Source of the DNA: Fimbriimonas sp.
Lineage (GTDB): Bacteria; Armatimonadota; Fimbriimonadia; Fimbriimonadales; Fimbriimonadaceae
Length of the DNA: 64,000 nucleotides
Direction: 5' to 3'
Assembly (NCBI GenBank): GCA_029866005.1
Contig: JARXAE010000002.1
Coordinates: 1 to 64,000 of the forward strand
Positions 29,552 through 38,441 of the stretch are shown here, in pieces. Position numbers and translations under genes: made by a program. Below the pieces are notes generated by a model that saw only the letters and a list, made by a program, of their open reading frames with translations, did not search any database and was not told the origin of the DNA. Position 1 is the stretch's first letter; each line of letters starts with the position of its first letter.

Positions 29552-32500
29552 ATGCTCGCAACTGTTGCCGTCCTTGTCGCTCTCAGCCAAGACAAAACTA
29601 CGACCGACCTCGCGGCTAACTTCAAAAACCCGCCTACATCGGCCCTCCCTCACACCTGGTGGCACTGGATGGGTGGAAACGTCACCGAAGAAGGCATCAC
29701 GGCTGATCTTGAAGCCATGAAGCAAGGCGGAATCGGCGGAGCCCACATCTTCGACGCTGGGCAGGGCATCCCCGACGGACCCATCAAATACAACTCTCCT
29801 GAGTGGCGCACTCTGATGGTGCACGCCTTGGTCGAAGCCAAGCGACTCGGACTCGACATGACCATGCACAACAGCTCCGGCTGGTCCAGCAGTGGCGGAC
29901 CGTGGGTCACCAAGGAGGACGCGATGAAAAAGATCGTGTTCGCCAAAGCAATCGTGCAAGGCGGCGAAAAGGTCAAAATCCCCTTGCCGACCATCAACCA
30001 GGGCTACTACAAAGACCTGCAAATCGTGGCTTTGCCCACACCTGATGTGCCTAATCAAGACCGAATGAACGAGCTATCTGGCTTGGGTGCAAACCCGGGT
30101 CCTCGGCCCAACATCGCCTGGCCCCGAGTCGATATCGCTGAGTGCATCCAGATTCCGCTCACATCGACCGAAGTCGAACTGCCCGAAGGTGCCTGGACCA
30201 TCCTTCGCATCGGAGTCACCCTCACCGGAGCCCTCAACGTCGCCAGCCGACCGACCGGCGAAGGTCTCGAAGTCGACAAACTCAGTTCCGAATCCCTTGA
30301 CCGCTTCTTCGCCGGTGGCCTCGACCTGCTCTTCAAAGAAGTTAGTCCCAATAGTTCCCTTCACACCGTCCTGATCGATAGCTACGAAACCGGCTACAAC
30401 AACTGGACCCCCAAGCTCTTCGAGGAATTCAAGAAGCGCCGAGGATACGACCCAACCCCGTACCTTCCCTGCCTCGCTGGCTACTCGGTAACCGGCGCCG
30501 ATACCACCTTTGGCTTCCTCTTCGACTGGCGCAAAACCCTCTCCGAACTCTGGGCCGAGAACTACAGCGGACACTTCGCCAACAAGCTCAAGCAACAAGG
30601 TCTCGAACTCGCTATCGAACCCTACGGCAATGGAAACTTCGACCCATTCTCCTATGGAAAACCTGGAGGACTGATCATGGGTGAGTACTGGGTCGGCGAG
30701 GGCCGAATCAACGCCGCAGTGAAAGTCGCCGCTTCCGTCGCCCACGTCTACGGCAAGAGCGTTGTCGGTGCCGAAGCCCTCACCGCCAGCCCCGAACAAG
30801 CTGGATGGCGCAATCAACCCCGCCAATGGAAAGCCTTCGCCGACCGGGGCATGACCACCGGCGTCAACCGGATCATCTACCACCGCTTCGCCCACCAACC
30901 CTGGGTCAGTGGAGTCAACCCCGGAATGACCATGGGACCCTGGGGTTCCCATGTCGACCGAACCAACACCATCTGGCCCTATATGGCAACCTGGGACCAG
31001 TATGTCTCCCGCTGCCAATACATGCTCCAAAGCGGCACCTTCGCCGCTGACATCCTTCTTTTCTCCGGCGAAGACACGCCCCAAAACTACGCCGGTGAAG
31101 GCCAAAACATCCCGGAAATCCCCGCCGGACATGACCACGACTTCATCGGACTTGATCCGCTCATGTCGCTTACCGTCAAAAACGGCAAACTCACTCTGCC
31201 CAATGGCGCAACCTATGCGGTCCTCGCTCTGCCAAATACGCAGTACATGACGGTCGAACTCGCTCGAAAAATCAAGCAACTTGTTCAAGACGGCGCAACC
31301 GTCGTCGGTCCTCGACCAGCGCAAACCCCGAGCCTCCAAGAAGCCTCCAATGGCGCACAGCAAGAACTGGAGAAGATCACCCTTGAACTCTGGGGACGCA
31401 ACTGGGAACAGCCTTCCAGTTCATGCAGTTTCGGAAAGGGCCAAATCGTCTGGGGCAAAACTCTTGGGGATGTGCTCGCCACAAATGAGGTCGCGCCTGC
31501 TTTTGCGACCAAAGCCATCGACGTGAGCTCAATCCGGCGACGCATTGGCAACACCGACGCCGTATTCGTCGCTTCGTCCCAGCCCTACCCGCGAACAGTC
31601 AATTGCAGCTTCCGAGTGAATCCAGAAAACACCAAAGCTCAGCTCTGGCACCCCGAGACCGGACTGATCGAAGATGCGCCAGTCTGGAAGGCAACTAAAA
31701 CCGGGATTGAAATTCCGTTGCGCCTGGACGCCGACGGCTCGGTTTTCGTCGTTTTCTCTCCCGCAACGGCGCAGTCGAAACACATCACCGAAGCCCGGGA
31801 AATTGTCGCCGCCGAAAACGAGGAGCCCGCACCAACCCTCACGATCCTCAAAGCAATCTACGGCGATACCGCTACCGGTCGAATCAAGGACGTCACGAGC
31901 ATCGTCGCGAGCGCAGCCACTGCCACCACCGTACGCATCAGTGCCTCTAACTCCGAACTCGGCGGCGACCCCGCAGTCAACACCGTCAAAACCCTCACCG
32001 TCACCTACAAACTCGGCGATGAAACCAAGACCATCACACTTCCTGAAAACGGCGCATTCATGATCGGCGCCTTTCCCAACGCCGGAACGCCCCCAGTCTC
32101 CGAATTCCAGGGCAATACCCTCAGAGTCTGGAAGAACGGGGCCTTCAGCCAAACCTGGTCAACCGGCCAAAAGATGCAGTTCCAAGTCAAGGACCTTCCC
32201 CAACCCACCGAGCTCACCGGCCCCTGGCAAATCAAGTTCATTTCAACGTACGACCCTGTCCGAACCGCAACCTACAACAATCTCAAATCCTGGACCGAGG
32301 ACGAGAACTTCGACACCAAATACTTCTCCGGAACTGGAACGTATTCCAAATCGATCCAAGTGAACAAGAGCCTCCTAGGAAAAGGCAAACGCTTATTCCT
32401 CGACCTAGGCGACGTACGCGAACTCTGCCGAGTCCGCCTCAATGGCAAACCCGTCGCCACCCTTTGGAAGTCGCCCTTCCGAGTCGACATCTCCGATTTC

Positions 32501-32776
32501 GCCAAACCCGGAGCAAACGCCCTGGAAGTCGACGTTACCAATCTCTGGACTAACCGCCTTATCGGAGACGAGCAATTCCCCGATGACATGGGCTGGAACG
32601 GAGCCCAACTCAAAGGTTGGCCTCAATGGTTCCTGAGCAACCAACCCCGCCCCGAGCCTCGTCGAAAGACCTTCACCACCTGGCGGCACAACTTTAAGGA
32701 AACTCCGCTGCTGCCCAGTGGCCTCCTCGGCCCTGTCACGCTGAGACCCGTCAAAGTCATCACTCTGCGCCCGTAA
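29552..32776 (+). CDS. Secreted glycoside hydrolase, GH106 alpha-L-rhamnosidase-like
   Basis: PHTWWHWMGGNVTEEGITADLEAMKQGGIGGAHIF, MHNSSGWSSSGGPWV, DSYETGYNNWTPKLFEEFKKRRGYD typical of GH106-like proteins. ORF track start 29405 lies in antisense tRNA; ATG at 29552 is better. Confidence 0.92.
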   Translation: MLATVAVLVALSQDKTTTDLAANFKNPPTSALPHTWWHWMGGNVTEEGITADLEAMKQGGIGGAHIFDAGQGIPDGPIKYNSPEWRTLMVHALVEAKRLGLDMTMHNSSGWSSSGGPWVTKEDAMKKIVFAKAIVQGGEKVKIPLPTINQGYYKDLQIVALPTPDVPNQDRMNELSGLGANPGPRPNIAWPRVDIAECIQIPLTSTEVELPEGAWTILRIGVTLTGALNVASRPTGEGLEVDKLSSESLDRFFAGGLDLLFKEVSPNSSLHTVLIDSYETGYNNWTPKLFEEFKKRRGYDPTPYLPCLAGYSVTGADTTFGFLFDWRKTLSELWAENYSGHFANKLKQQGLELAIEPYGNGNFDPFSYGKPGGLIMGEYWVGEGRINAAVKVAASVAHVYGKSVVGAEALTASPEQAGWRNQPRQWKAFADRGMTTGVNRIIYHRFAHQPWVSGVNPGMTMGPWGSHVDRTNTIWPYMATWDQYVSRCQYMLQSGTFAADILLFSGEDTPQNYAGEGQNIPEIPAGHDHDFIGLDPLMSLTVKNGKLTLPNGATYAVLALPNTQYMTVELARKIKQLVQDGATVVGPRPAQTPSLQEASNGAQQELEKITLELWGRNWEQPSSSCSFGKGQIVWGKTLGDVLATNEVAPAFATKAIDVSSIRRRIGNTDAVFVASSQPYPRTVNCSFRVNPENTKAQLWHPETGLIEDAPVWKATKTGIEIPLRLDADGSVFVVFSPATAQSKHITEAREIVAAENEEPAPTLTILKAIYGDTATGRIKDVTSIVASAATATTVRISASNSELGGDPAVNTVKTLTVTYKLGDETKTITLPENGAFMIGAFPNAGTPPVSEFQGNTLRVWKNGAFSQTWSTGQKMQFQVKDLPQPTELTGPWQIKFISTYDPVRTATYNNLKSWTEDENFDTKYFSGTGTYSKSIQVNKSLLGKGKRLFLDLGDVRELCRVRLNGKPVATLWKSPFRVDISDFAKPGANALEVDVTNLWTNRLIGDEQFPDDMGWNGAQLKGWPQWFLSNQPRPEPRRKTFTTWRHNFKETPLLPSGLLGPVTLRPVKVITLRP

Positions 32777-32798
32777 GGCGCAGAGTGGGAGCGACTTC

Positions 32799-34259
32799 CT
32801 ACTGACCTTGGCCCAGCGAGTAACCAGCGACGCCATCGAAAGTGCACAGGTTCTCGTGCTTGATCACCTCAAGCCCCGCCTCCACAACTCGACCGAGCAG
32901 AGACACCACATCTGTTCCCGATAGCTCACCGCCATCCCGCGCCATGAACCGGCAGCGGTAGTGGTCAACCAAAGTCGTCTCAGCGAAGCCGTTCGGCCAA
33001 ACCTTTACCCCCCGGCAAGTGATCATCGCCAACTCAAGCTCTCCAGCGCACTCCAAGAGGCGTGATCCCAGCTCATCCGGCGTCCCGTTCCATTGAACAA
33101 AAACGTCCGTTCCCACGGTTTGCTTCGCAGCTGGGGCAACCGGACGAACACCGAGATTCATTGGCTTCGCCTCACCGTACTTGACCGGACTCAATACCGT
33201 CGGCCCCTGTCCCAATCGAGCAATCACAGCCTCGCCAAACTCTCGAGTTCCGACCAGTTTGGTGCTGGTCCCTTCCCGATAGATGTCACTGGTGTGGATT
33301 CCATCCTCAATCGTCTTTAGCCAAGCGTTGTGGATGCGCTCGGCAACCTCTGGCTGTCCGATGTGAACCAGCATCATCACCGCCGCCAACAACAGACCGG
33401 AAGGGTTTGCCGCGTTCAATCCCGACAGCAGGGGTGCGCTGCCGTGAATCGCTTCAAACATTGCGCAATGCTCGCCAATATTCGCCGACCCCGCCAGCCC
33501 GACCGAGCCCGCGACCTCCGCCGCGATATCGCTCAGAATGTCGCCGTAAAGGTTCAAAGTAACGATAACATCAAAGTTCTCCGGGTGCGTCGCAACTTTC
33601 GCCATCCCAATATCAATGATCCAGTGCTCCTTCTCAATCTCCGGGTACTCCGCCCCGATCTCATCAAATATCCGATGGAATAATCCATCCGTCAGCTTCA
33701 TGATGTTGTCCTTGCTCATGCAGGTGACTTTCTTGCGGCCGTTCGCCTGGGCGTACTCAAAGGCGTACCGAACAATCTTCTCGCATCCCGAACGGGTGAC
33801 CAACTTCAGACACTGATAAACCTCTTCCGTCTGCCGGTGCTCAATCCCTGCGTACAAATCCTCCTCGTTCTCGCGGATGATCACCAAGTCCATTCCCGGT
33901 CCTGACTTCCCGGCGAATGGAGCGTAAGTGACGCAAGGTCGAACATTTGAGTACAAGCCAAGCGTCTTGCGAATCGTGACGTTCAAGCTCTTGTAGCCGC
34001 CGCCCTGAGGGGTCGTGATCGGAGCTTTTAAGAGCACCTTTGTACTTCGTAACGAATCCCAAGCTTCGGGTTTGATCCCTGAAGAGAATCCGGATTTGTA
34101 GACCGACTCACCAATCTCGATCACATTGGGCTGAATTGCGGCTCCGGCTTGCTCCAAAACGTTGAGCGTTGCCGCCATGATTTCCGGCCCAATTCCGTCA
34201 CCATATGCCACGGTGATCGGGGTTTTTATCATTCCTGTGAGAGAGTCCTGAGAAGTCAT
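32799..34259 (-). CDS. icd: Isocitrate dehydrogenase (isocitrate/isopropylmalate dehydrogenase family) with C-terminal extension
   Basis: ITVAYGDGIGPEIM, ENEEDLYAGIEHRQ, NLYGDILSDIAAEVAGSVGLAGSANIG, AIHGSAP; C-terminal ~130-aa extension. Start at ATG 34259 chosen over ORF start 34364. Confidence 0.9.
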   Translation of the reverse strand: MTSQDSLTGMIKTPITVAYGDGIGPEIMAATLNVLEQAGAAIQPNVIEIGESVYKSGFSSGIKPEAWDSLRSTKVLLKAPITTPQGGGYKSLNVTIRKTLGLYSNVRPCVTYAPFAGKSGPGMDLVIIRENEEDLYAGIEHRQTEEVYQCLKLVTRSGCEKIVRYAFEYAQANGRKKVTCMSKDNIMKLTDGLFHRIFDEIGAEYPEIEKEHWIIDIGMAKVATHPENFDVIVTLNLYGDILSDIAAEVAGSVGLAGSANIGEHCAMFEAIHGSAPLLSGLNAANPSGLLLAAVMMLVHIGQPEVAERIHNAWLKTIEDGIHTSDIYREGTSTKLVGTREFGEAVIARLGQGPTVLSPVKYGEAKPMNLGVRPVAPAAKQTVGTDVFVQWNGTPDELGSRLLECAGELELAMITCRGVKVWPNGFAETTLVDHYRCRFMARDGGELSGTDVVSLLGRVVEAGLEVIKHENLCTFDGVAGYSLGQGQ

Positions 34260-34306
34260 GGTAGAATCCGAAGTGATTTGCATTACAGGAATATGATTAC
34301 ACGAAA

Positions 34307-34609
34307 ATGATATCGCATGATACTGATTCTCTAAAATTTGCGAACGGCTGGACGTTTCTGACAAATCACACCCATGTTCTGGTGTGTTTGCTCCGCAATC
34401 CGGAAACGCGGCTCCGAGATGTCGCCATCCAGGTCGGTATCACCGAGCGAGCCGTTCAGCGCATCGTTGCCGAACTCGAGCAGTCCGCCGTCATCACCCG
34501 TGAGAAAGACGGAAGACGAAATCGATACACGATCAACACTCAAACTGCCCTTCGCCACCCCCTCGAACAAGGGGTCACGGTAGCCGAACTTCTCGAGAAA
34601 ATCATCTAG
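34307..34609 (+). CDS. Winged helix-turn-helix transcriptional regulator
   Basis: [55 protein letters not shown] is a typical wHTH; divergent from icd. Confidence 0.85.
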   Translation: MISHDTDSLKFANGWTFLTNHTHVLVCLLRNPETRLRDVAIQVGITERAVQRIVAELEQSAVITREKDGRRNRYTINTQTALRHPLEQGVTVAELLEKII

Positions 34610-34820
34610 TTCAAAGCCCGTGCCATTGCCCCTCGCGAAACTACGGTAAACCGGAAAACTAGGAACGTTTGCTAGGTCGGATAGGTTCATTTATCTGAGA
34701 TCATTTCCTCATTGCTTTACTCGAAGCACAAATTGAGGTTTGCTTTTGATATTCCCGATACAATTACGTGGTCTAAAAGATTTGAACGATTCTGGCTGGC
34801 AAGCTCCGGAAGGTAGCAAT

Positions 34821-35930
34821 ATGGAACAACCCCAACTCGAATTAGTCGAGGGACTTAACCTTGCGTCGACCGAAGCTGAGCCAATCGTTCCCGAAAGAGC
34901 CATCATTCCGGACGCCTTTGATCAAGTGCTTGCGCGGGTCGAAGCGGAACAGAGTCCCGCTCACGTCGCCGATCAAGAACCCATCTACAAAAGCCGACCT
35001 CTCATTGCCGCCCTATGTATGATCGGTGGCCTCCTCCTCGGCCGACTGACAATGGAGCCCCAGACGAGTACCAAGTACATCGAAAAGGTTGTTCCTGCCG
35101 TCGCCACCGTAAAGCCTACAGCACCCCTGCTCTCAGTCTCAAACCCATTCCGGAAGCTCGCAAGTACTGGGGAGTTTGACCCCTGGATGCCTCTCAACGG
35201 CGGTTTTCCAATCCCACCTCCGCAAACTCAAGGCAAGCTTCTGGATCGACCCACAGGCAGCTTTAACCCCGAAGATTTTAACTCACCCACCCCGATCCGT
35301 GGTCAAGTCGGAGGCATGATGCCGTTTGACCCAGGTGCGCCGCTCAAGCCGGGCATAGGCCTCCCCGATGCAAATGGCAATTCGGTTCAACCCTCAGCTG
35401 ATCCTAATCAGAGCCTCCCAGATGCAAACGGCAAGAAGCCAACTGCGTCGGATAGCCCAGGGACTAAGATTGCGAGTGAGAAATACGTTGCGATGTCGCT
35501 CAGCGGTCCTGAACCCTCCAGCGGGCAAAGCCGAATCCTGGGCATCGCTTCTGCGAATGGCGGGACCGGACGCAGCTTCACCCACATGAGCGAAGAAGGA
35601 TCAATCGAAGCCCAAGGCGTCCTCATTATCGTCCCCGCAAGCGCGGCCGAGAAAGTACAGAACGCCATCGAGGCTCTTGGCGGATCCGCGGTTGATGCGT
35701 CGAACGAGGGTAATGCCAGCGCGTTTCAAGGCTCCATCTCGGGGATCTTCAGCACTCGCCTTAAGAGGCTAAGAGACAAGAAAGAAGAGCTTCTGAAGGA
35801 CTTTGAAGAAGGCGCTCAACCTGTCAAGCAGATCATTGAGGCCATCGACATGGAATCCCGCGCCGTCTCCGCAACCCGCCTCCCAGGCGGACTGAGCGGC
35901 AAGGCCGTGTTTCGGATTCTTTTGAAGTAA
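34821..35930 (+). CDS. Hypothetical single-pass membrane protein
   Basis: Single TM (PLIAALCMIGGLLLGRL), low-complexity linker, conserved-looking C-terminal domain (YVAMSLSG...); ATG 34821 preceded by GGAAGG. Confidence 0.7.
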   Translation: MEQPQLELVEGLNLASTEAEPIVPERAIIPDAFDQVLARVEAEQSPAHVADQEPIYKSRPLIAALCMIGGLLLGRLTMEPQTSTKYIEKVVPAVATVKPTAPLLSVSNPFRKLASTGEFDPWMPLNGGFPIPPPQTQGKLLDRPTGSFNPEDFNSPTPIRGQVGGMMPFDPGAPLKPGIGLPDANGNSVQPSADPNQSLPDANGKKPTASDSPGTKIASEKYVAMSLSGPEPSSGQSRILGIASANGGTGRSFTHMSEEGSIEAQGVLIIVPASAAEKVQNAIEALGGSAVDASNEGNASAFQGSISGIFSTRLKRLRDKKEELLKDFEEGAQPVKQIIEAIDMESRAVSATRLPGGLSGKAVFRILLK

Positions 35931-35964
35931 TCGGTTCACTCCTTGAAACTGCTAAAGTCAAATC

Positions 35965-36705
35965 ATGCAGTTTCACGGAGTCGACTTCACCTCGTCCCCG
36001 CATGCGAGTAAATCGATCGTTGTTGCTTCCGGAGAAGACCACTACTGCGAAAACATCACCGAGTTACTTTCGTTTGGCGACTTCGAAAGGTGGCTGAGTG
36101 AGGCAGAAGGCATCATCGGAATAGATGCTCCGTTCGGCTTCCCCTCGCTCTTCTGCGCCAAAGCATATCCAGGGCTCTCATGGTCGGGCATTGCGGCATC
36201 TTTGGGACTCGCCTCCGGCTTCGACGATTTCCGGGCGAAGGTGACAGACTTCAAAACAGGGCGCCAACCAGGCAGTCTCGAATTCCCACGCATCACCGAC
36301 CGAGAAGCGGGCGGAGTCAGCTCGATCCATATCGGTTTCCCACCCGTGGGACTCATGGCGGCGAGGTTGCTACCCATTTTGAACCGGGCACCCCACTCGA
36401 TCCTCCCCGTAAGACCGTCACTGTCCTCAACAAAAGTGGTGGAGGTTTATCCCGGAAAAATCGCCAAGTCGCTCATTGGCCCGCAATCTTACAAGGAAAA
36501 GAAGGGCACACCAGAAGTACGCAGACACTTAATGGACCAGCTGACCATCGAACTCTCCGACCCCGTTCGCCAGGCAGCCGAAAGGGACGCTCTAGGTGAT
36601 ACCATCGACGCCGTTCTTGCCTTCCAACAGGTTAGAACTTGGTTCGAGGCCGATATGCCGATTCCGAGCGGTCCAACCTTTGAACTCGAAGGCTGGATTG
36701 TCTAG
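35965..36705 (+). CDS. DUF429-like (predicted RNase H-fold nuclease) protein
   Basis: MQFHGVDFTSSPHASKSIVVA, GIDAPFGFP, VVEVYPGK, DTIDAVLAFQ typical of DUF429-like proteins. Confidence 0.75.
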   Translation: MQFHGVDFTSSPHASKSIVVASGEDHYCENITELLSFGDFERWLSEAEGIIGIDAPFGFPSLFCAKAYPGLSWSGIAASLGLASGFDDFRAKVTDFKTGRQPGSLEFPRITDREAGGVSSIHIGFPPVGLMAARLLPILNRAPHSILPVRPSLSSTKVVEVYPGKIAKSLIGPQSYKEKKGTPEVRRHLMDQLTIELSDPVRQAAERDALGDTIDAVLAFQQVRTWFEADMPIPSGPTFELEGWIV

Positions 36706-38441
36706 CGACCACCCAGCCCGGAAAGAGTTACGCCCTCGATGAAGTACCGCTGAGCGAATGCAAACAGTGCAACAACCGGGATGACGGTCAGCGTCGAGAA
36801 CGCCATCAGCAATCCTGGCTCTCCACTCCGATCTCCCTTGAAGAGCGCAAGCGAGTAGCTCAGCGGCATGTTCTCAGGTGAGTTGATGTAGATGAGTGGC
36901 CCCATGAAGTTGTTCCAAGCCCCCATAAACGTCCAGATCGCGATCACCGCAAGGGCGGGTTTGATCTGCGGAATCATGATCGACCAGAACGTCTTCACGT
37001 AGGTACACCCGTCAATCTTCGCCGCGTCCTCTAGTTCCATTGGAATCTGTGAGAAGAACTGCCGAAGCAAGAAGATGTTAAATGCCGACCCAAAGAACGC
37101 CGGAACCCAGAGCGGATACAGGGTATCGATCCAACCCAGCGTTCGGAAAATCAAGAACTGCGGAAGCAGCGTAATCGCCCCCGGAAGCATCATCGTCGCC
37201 AGCAGTATGGAGAACATCTTTTCCTTGCCGGGGAACTTCATGCGCGAGAACGCATACGCCACGATGCTTGAACCGAGAATCGTCCCGACGACGTTCATCA
37301 CAACCAAGATAAGTGTGTTCTTGACGTAAACCAGACCATTAAGCGTCTCTGGAGGCAAATAGCTCAGCGCCTCCGAGTAGTTCTCAGTCCGCAGTCCGAC
37401 ATGTCGTACGGCCTCGGTTTGGTCAGGAGAAACGGTTACGGTTGTTCCCTTCCTGGAATCAGGCTCGAGCACTTTGAGCACCCGCGATCCATCCGCCAAA
37501 CTATCCGATTCGAACCCTTTGATTATCTCGTTACCGACTTTTGCAGTGTAAACCTTTGCCTGCACCGGCACCTCTTTCAGTTCAGCTCGGTCGACCAGGA
37601 ACGTCGTACCTCGAATTGAGATCGGTTTGAAGATGTCGATCTTGACCTTGCCACCCTCCTCTCCAATTTCGAGCCCTTCCACGGTTTTGCCCTCAAAGGT
37701 GGCCTCGAAGTGCTTTTTCGCCTTGTCTGGACTGAGATAGGGAACCGTCTCAGTAACTCTAGGAATCCAAACAATTCCATTCGGCGAACTCATGTCCTTG
37801 TCCTCTTTGAATGAGGTCACCAACAAGAACACGAAGGGAACGCCAAAGACCACCGAACCCGCGAGAAGCGCGAGCTGCGTAATGATCGTCTTGCCCAGTC
37901 CCCGTGCATTCGCCGAGTGGGCAGTCACAACCATCGCCCCAACTGCAGCGATTGCTATCGCGAGGACACCGACCAAGCCCAGCAAGGAGAACGGAACCCC
38001 GCCCTCGATGATCGTGATCTTATTGGTGGGATCAGACAAGTAAAGTCCGGTAAAAACCAGAGCGGCGATGAATAAACCAAAAGCAGCCTTGAGTTTGTGA
38101 GTCCGCTCCTCAGCAGAGATAGAAGTGGTCGACTGGATCAGCCGTGTGATAATCAGTCCGGTACATGCGGCGGCCAACCAAGCCGTCCAAGGCATCACAA
38201 ACCATACAAGCGGAAGCTTGAACATGCCTGACACAAATGGCTTAGTCAGCACGACCCCTATGACCGCAAGGACGGCAGTCAAGATCGTATTTGATAACAG
38301 GTCCACCCTTGTTCGGGATGGATCAGAATCAAGTTGGCGAGTTCCAATAAAGAACAGGCGCCCAACCATTTTAAGTCCAAAGAAGATAGCCAGCCAAGAA
38401 GCAAGAACTCCAACCGCGAAAAGGGTTCCACTCGGCATCAC
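36702..38441 (-). CDS. Carbohydrate ABC transporter permease (MalG-like) with extra N-terminal TM region and inserted soluble domain
   Basis: EAA-type loop MELEDAAKIDGCTYVKTFWSIMIPQIKPALA; C-terminal MalG fold; ~220-aa N-terminal TM region and ~130-aa insertion after the SFKE segment. Confidence 0.9.
   Translation of the reverse strand: MMPSGTLFAVGVLASWLAIFFGLKMVGRLFFIGTRQLDSDPSRTRVDLLSNTILTAVLAVIGVVLTKPFVSGMFKLPLVWFVMPWTAWLAAACTGLIITRLIQSTTSISAEERTHKLKAAFGLFIAALVFTGLYLSDPTNKITIIEGGVPFSLLGLVGVLAIAIAAVGAMVVTAHSANARGLGKTIITQLALLAGSVVFGVPFVFLLVTSFKEDKDMSSPNGIVWIPRVTETVPYLSPDKAKKHFEATFEGKTVEGLEIGEEGGKVKIDIFKPISIRGTTFLVDRAELKEVPVQAKVYTAKVGNEIIKGFESDSLADGSRVLKVLEPDSRKGTTVTVSPDQTEAVRHVGLRTENYSEALSYLPPETLNGLVYVKNTLILVVMNVVGTILGSSIVAYAFSRMKFPGKEKMFSILLATMMLPGAITLLPQFLIFRTLGWIDTLYPLWVPAFFGSAFNIFLLRQFFSQIPMELEDAAKIDGCTYVKTFWSIMIPQIKPALAVIAIWTFMGAWNNFMGPLIYINSPENMPLSYSLALFKGDRSGEPGLLMAFSTLTVIPVVALFAFAQRYFIEGVTLSGLGGR

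Noticed and set aside
30074-31363. 429-aa minus-strand ORF opposite the GH106 gene
   Set aside because: Mirror-frame artefact of the GC-biased sense gene; low-complexity, no recognisable domain.
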